A model generated the notes under the pieces. It had not been told where the DNA came from, did no database searches, and saw only the letters and a list, made by a program, of their open reading frames with translations. From contig OX637797.1 of NCBI GenBank assembly GCA_951802425.1, positions 3,720,001 to 3,784,000 of the forward strand: a stretch of 64,000 nucleotides of DNA. Direction: 5' to 3'. Numbering within the stretch: position 1 is the stretch's first letter; each line of letters starts with the position of its first letter. The DNA comes from Clavaria fumosa (lineage: Eukaryota > Basidiomycota > Agaricomycetes > Agaricales > Clavariaceae). Position numbers and translations under genes: made by a program. Below are positions 62,643-64,000 of this stretch, piece by piece.

Positions 62643-64000
62643 CAGTTGCGGACAACCAAACACAACCACTTTCTTGACCGAATTTTGTAGCCTTGATCTC
62701 ACAATAGACGGGGTATTTTATTGCAGAAACATCACGAATAGGACATAAGGAGTCAATTTCTACGAGCCGATTTTTGCCAATGGCTGTATTTAAATTTTAG
62801 ACCTCGAAAATTTGGCACACCCCCTTAAAAATTCGCTAAAATCTTGAAAAAATGTGGAAACTGCTCCTTTTGAACAGTCGAACACGATCGAGTCATAAAA
62901 ATTTAAAAACCAGCTCCGAATACACCAATTAAAATCCCGATTTTTTCAGGCATTTTTTCCCTATGCCTGCTGGGCGACCAAAAAAACATGCCCGAAATAC
63001 TGAGGGACTCTGAAACAAGTCTATTCGCTTTGCTGCTAGTCAATCCCCACCCGAGGAAGAGCCAGCACAAGACAGTGATGCCGAATGGAATCCCAAGCTC
63101 TTTTTCGACAGTGCAAGGTTCATTCCTGGGGATGATTCTGATTCAGAAACTGATGAGGAGATTCAAGAATGGGAGGGTTTAGAAGACGAGGAGCTCCGTG
63201 ATTATTTAGTGGACATGGCTAAAAGCCAAGGAGATGACCCAGCGGATGAGGACTGGCTGCCGGCGCCACTGCTTAGGAAGAGACGAAGGCTGGAGAACTG
63301 TGTGTTTGAAGTCATATCTCACCGGCTACACACTGATTCTGGAGTGCAGCAAGGCCAAAAGAGTACATCAAGGGCCCTGATGTAGGAAGCAAATCAAAGC
63401 GCACGCAATACCGATACAAGAAGTTGCTATCCAACCAAATGGCACTCACAAATCTGGGTTTCACTGTATCCCGCATATCCCGCGATCACGAGAATCATCC
63501 CAATGCTTCTCGAGAGGACCTCTCTGACCCAGATGATCTTGGTGAACCTGAAATCGCCGAACCAGAAGACCCGGCAATATTACCTGCCTCAGCCAACGAA
63601 GTACTGCAACCCGCTTTTGACGAGCTCGGAGATCCTATTGAGCTTGGGGAAGAATTATGGGAAGCAGAGCTTAGCGATCGCATTACGATTGGAGCGGAGA
63701 TCCGAAGCTGGGAAGAGCTGAGAGAGGAAGTCAAAAAACAGCTAAAGAGTGGGAAGCGCATCTTGCCGCTATCGCAAATGAATCAATACTTAATCATTCG
63801 TAACTTTGCAACCCTCCGCATCAAGGGCTTCGGTTCACTTGCTGCAAGCAGAGAGATTGCGCAACAGTGGCATGAAGGCAAAGGAAGCCATCTTGCTCGT
63901 CGTGTCCGTGCGCTGGCACGACACTATCAAGTTTTTGAACAACTTCCAAAGGAGAAGCGTGGCGGGGAACGACGTGGCGGGTCACTCCTTTTCAACAAGT
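62643..64000 (+). mobile_element. DDE DNA transposon inserted at TA, 5' half
   Basis: CAGTTGCGGACAACCAAAC follows TA (62641-62642) at the exact point where the LTR copy is interrupted. A TA target and a CAG-start terminus fit the Tc1/mariner-pogo superfamily. A transposase frame follows from 62963. The other end lies beyond the window. Confidence 0.7.
62963..64000 (+). pseudogene. DDE-superfamily transposase, N-terminal part
   Basis: ATG 62963 (MPAGRPKKHARNTEGL) meets TGA at 63011-63013 where CGA (Arg) fits; the same frame continues in acidic sequence (FFDSARFIPGDDSDSETDEE) to TAG 63383. From about 63352 the -1 frame carries on with RPKEYIKGPDVGSKSKRTQY, LPLSQMNQYLIIRNFATLRI, EIAQQWHEGKGSHLARRVRA and LPKEKRGGERRGGSLLFN, blocks I recognise from a widespread agaricomycete DDE endonuclease family. 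This N-terminal half should bind DNA; the catalytic part is beyond 64000. One stop and one frameshift make this copy inactive. Confidence 0.7.

Noticed and set aside
63495..63761. Minus-strand serine-rich ORF at the right edge
   Set aside because: It is the antisense of the transposase frame, whose plus-strand reading has family motifs.
1..64000. tRNA, rRNA genes or telomere repeats
   Set aside because: No cloverleaf with A and B boxes, no conserved rRNA blocks and no TTAGGG runs were seen. A tRNAscan/Infernal run would be needed to exclude them fully.
1..64000. Centromere identity of the region
   Set aside because: Nested chromoviruses would fit a fungal centromere, but nothing in sequence alone separates this from other heterochromatin; CENP-A mapping would be required.

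Overview
The window looks like transposon-dense chromatin of a basidiomycete, most likely an agaricomycete. Coding is eukaryotic and fungal: short 47-58 nt introns are visible, and the mobile-element families are the usual fungal ones (chromodomain Ty3/gypsy, Ty1/copia, Helitron-associated ORF, a TA-inserting DDE transposon). The recognisable host genes are pseudogenes of multicopy P-loop families. I found no intact single-copy housekeeping gene, no rRNA or tRNA gene and no CRISPR array.

Layout, with my own element names. 1-12062: a Crinkler/RHS-type pseudogene (minus strand, 494-603 plus 12058-13640) is split by gypsy element G1 (604-12057, 5-bp target duplication GGGAC). G1 is itself split inside pol by copia element C1 (2896-8448, duplication CTCCC). 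C1 has visually identical LTRs and a complete 1356-aa ORF. A second copia copy, C0, enters from the left edge (1-493). 13.6-22.1 kb is an old, CpG-poor layer: a Helitron-type DUF6570 fragment, a decayed gypsy gag/protease (G5) in pieces, a 134-bp tandem repeat, two large palindromes and a long LTR (19938-21391).

22352-32919 is gypsy G2 (minus, LTRs about 1.39 kb, duplication AAGAG). It carries gag, pol with chromodomain and, between pol and the 3' LTR, a multi-intron gene on the opposite strand. 32997-41203 is gypsy G3 (plus, LTRs about 1.7 kb). Its LTR contains a divergent TATA pair and an antisense spliced zinc-knuckle ORF. 41.2-53 kb is old, mixed debris: gag fragments, a minisatellite, a solo LTR (46339-46967, duplication GTATA), a gag-protease element with a G2-type LTR (G6) and an old relative of G1 (G7). 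53.9-58.3 kb holds two decayed copies of a large uncharacterised agaricomycete P-loop family, separated by a reverse-transcriptase scrap. 59.07-61.96 kb is the 3' end of gypsy G4, again with an antisense Cys-rich ORF before its LTR. 62.6-64 kb is the 5' half of a DDE transposon inserted at TA into an LTR.

Two themes unify the window. First, nearly every premature stop in the young elements is TGA, usually where the family has arginine, and LTR-pair differences fall mostly at CpG. This points to deamination of methylated CpG. Second, three gypsy lineages carry an extra gene on the strand opposite to gag-pol: beside the 3' LTR in G2 and G4, inside the LTR in G3. Each has cysteine motifs. This is the best candidate here for something not well described.
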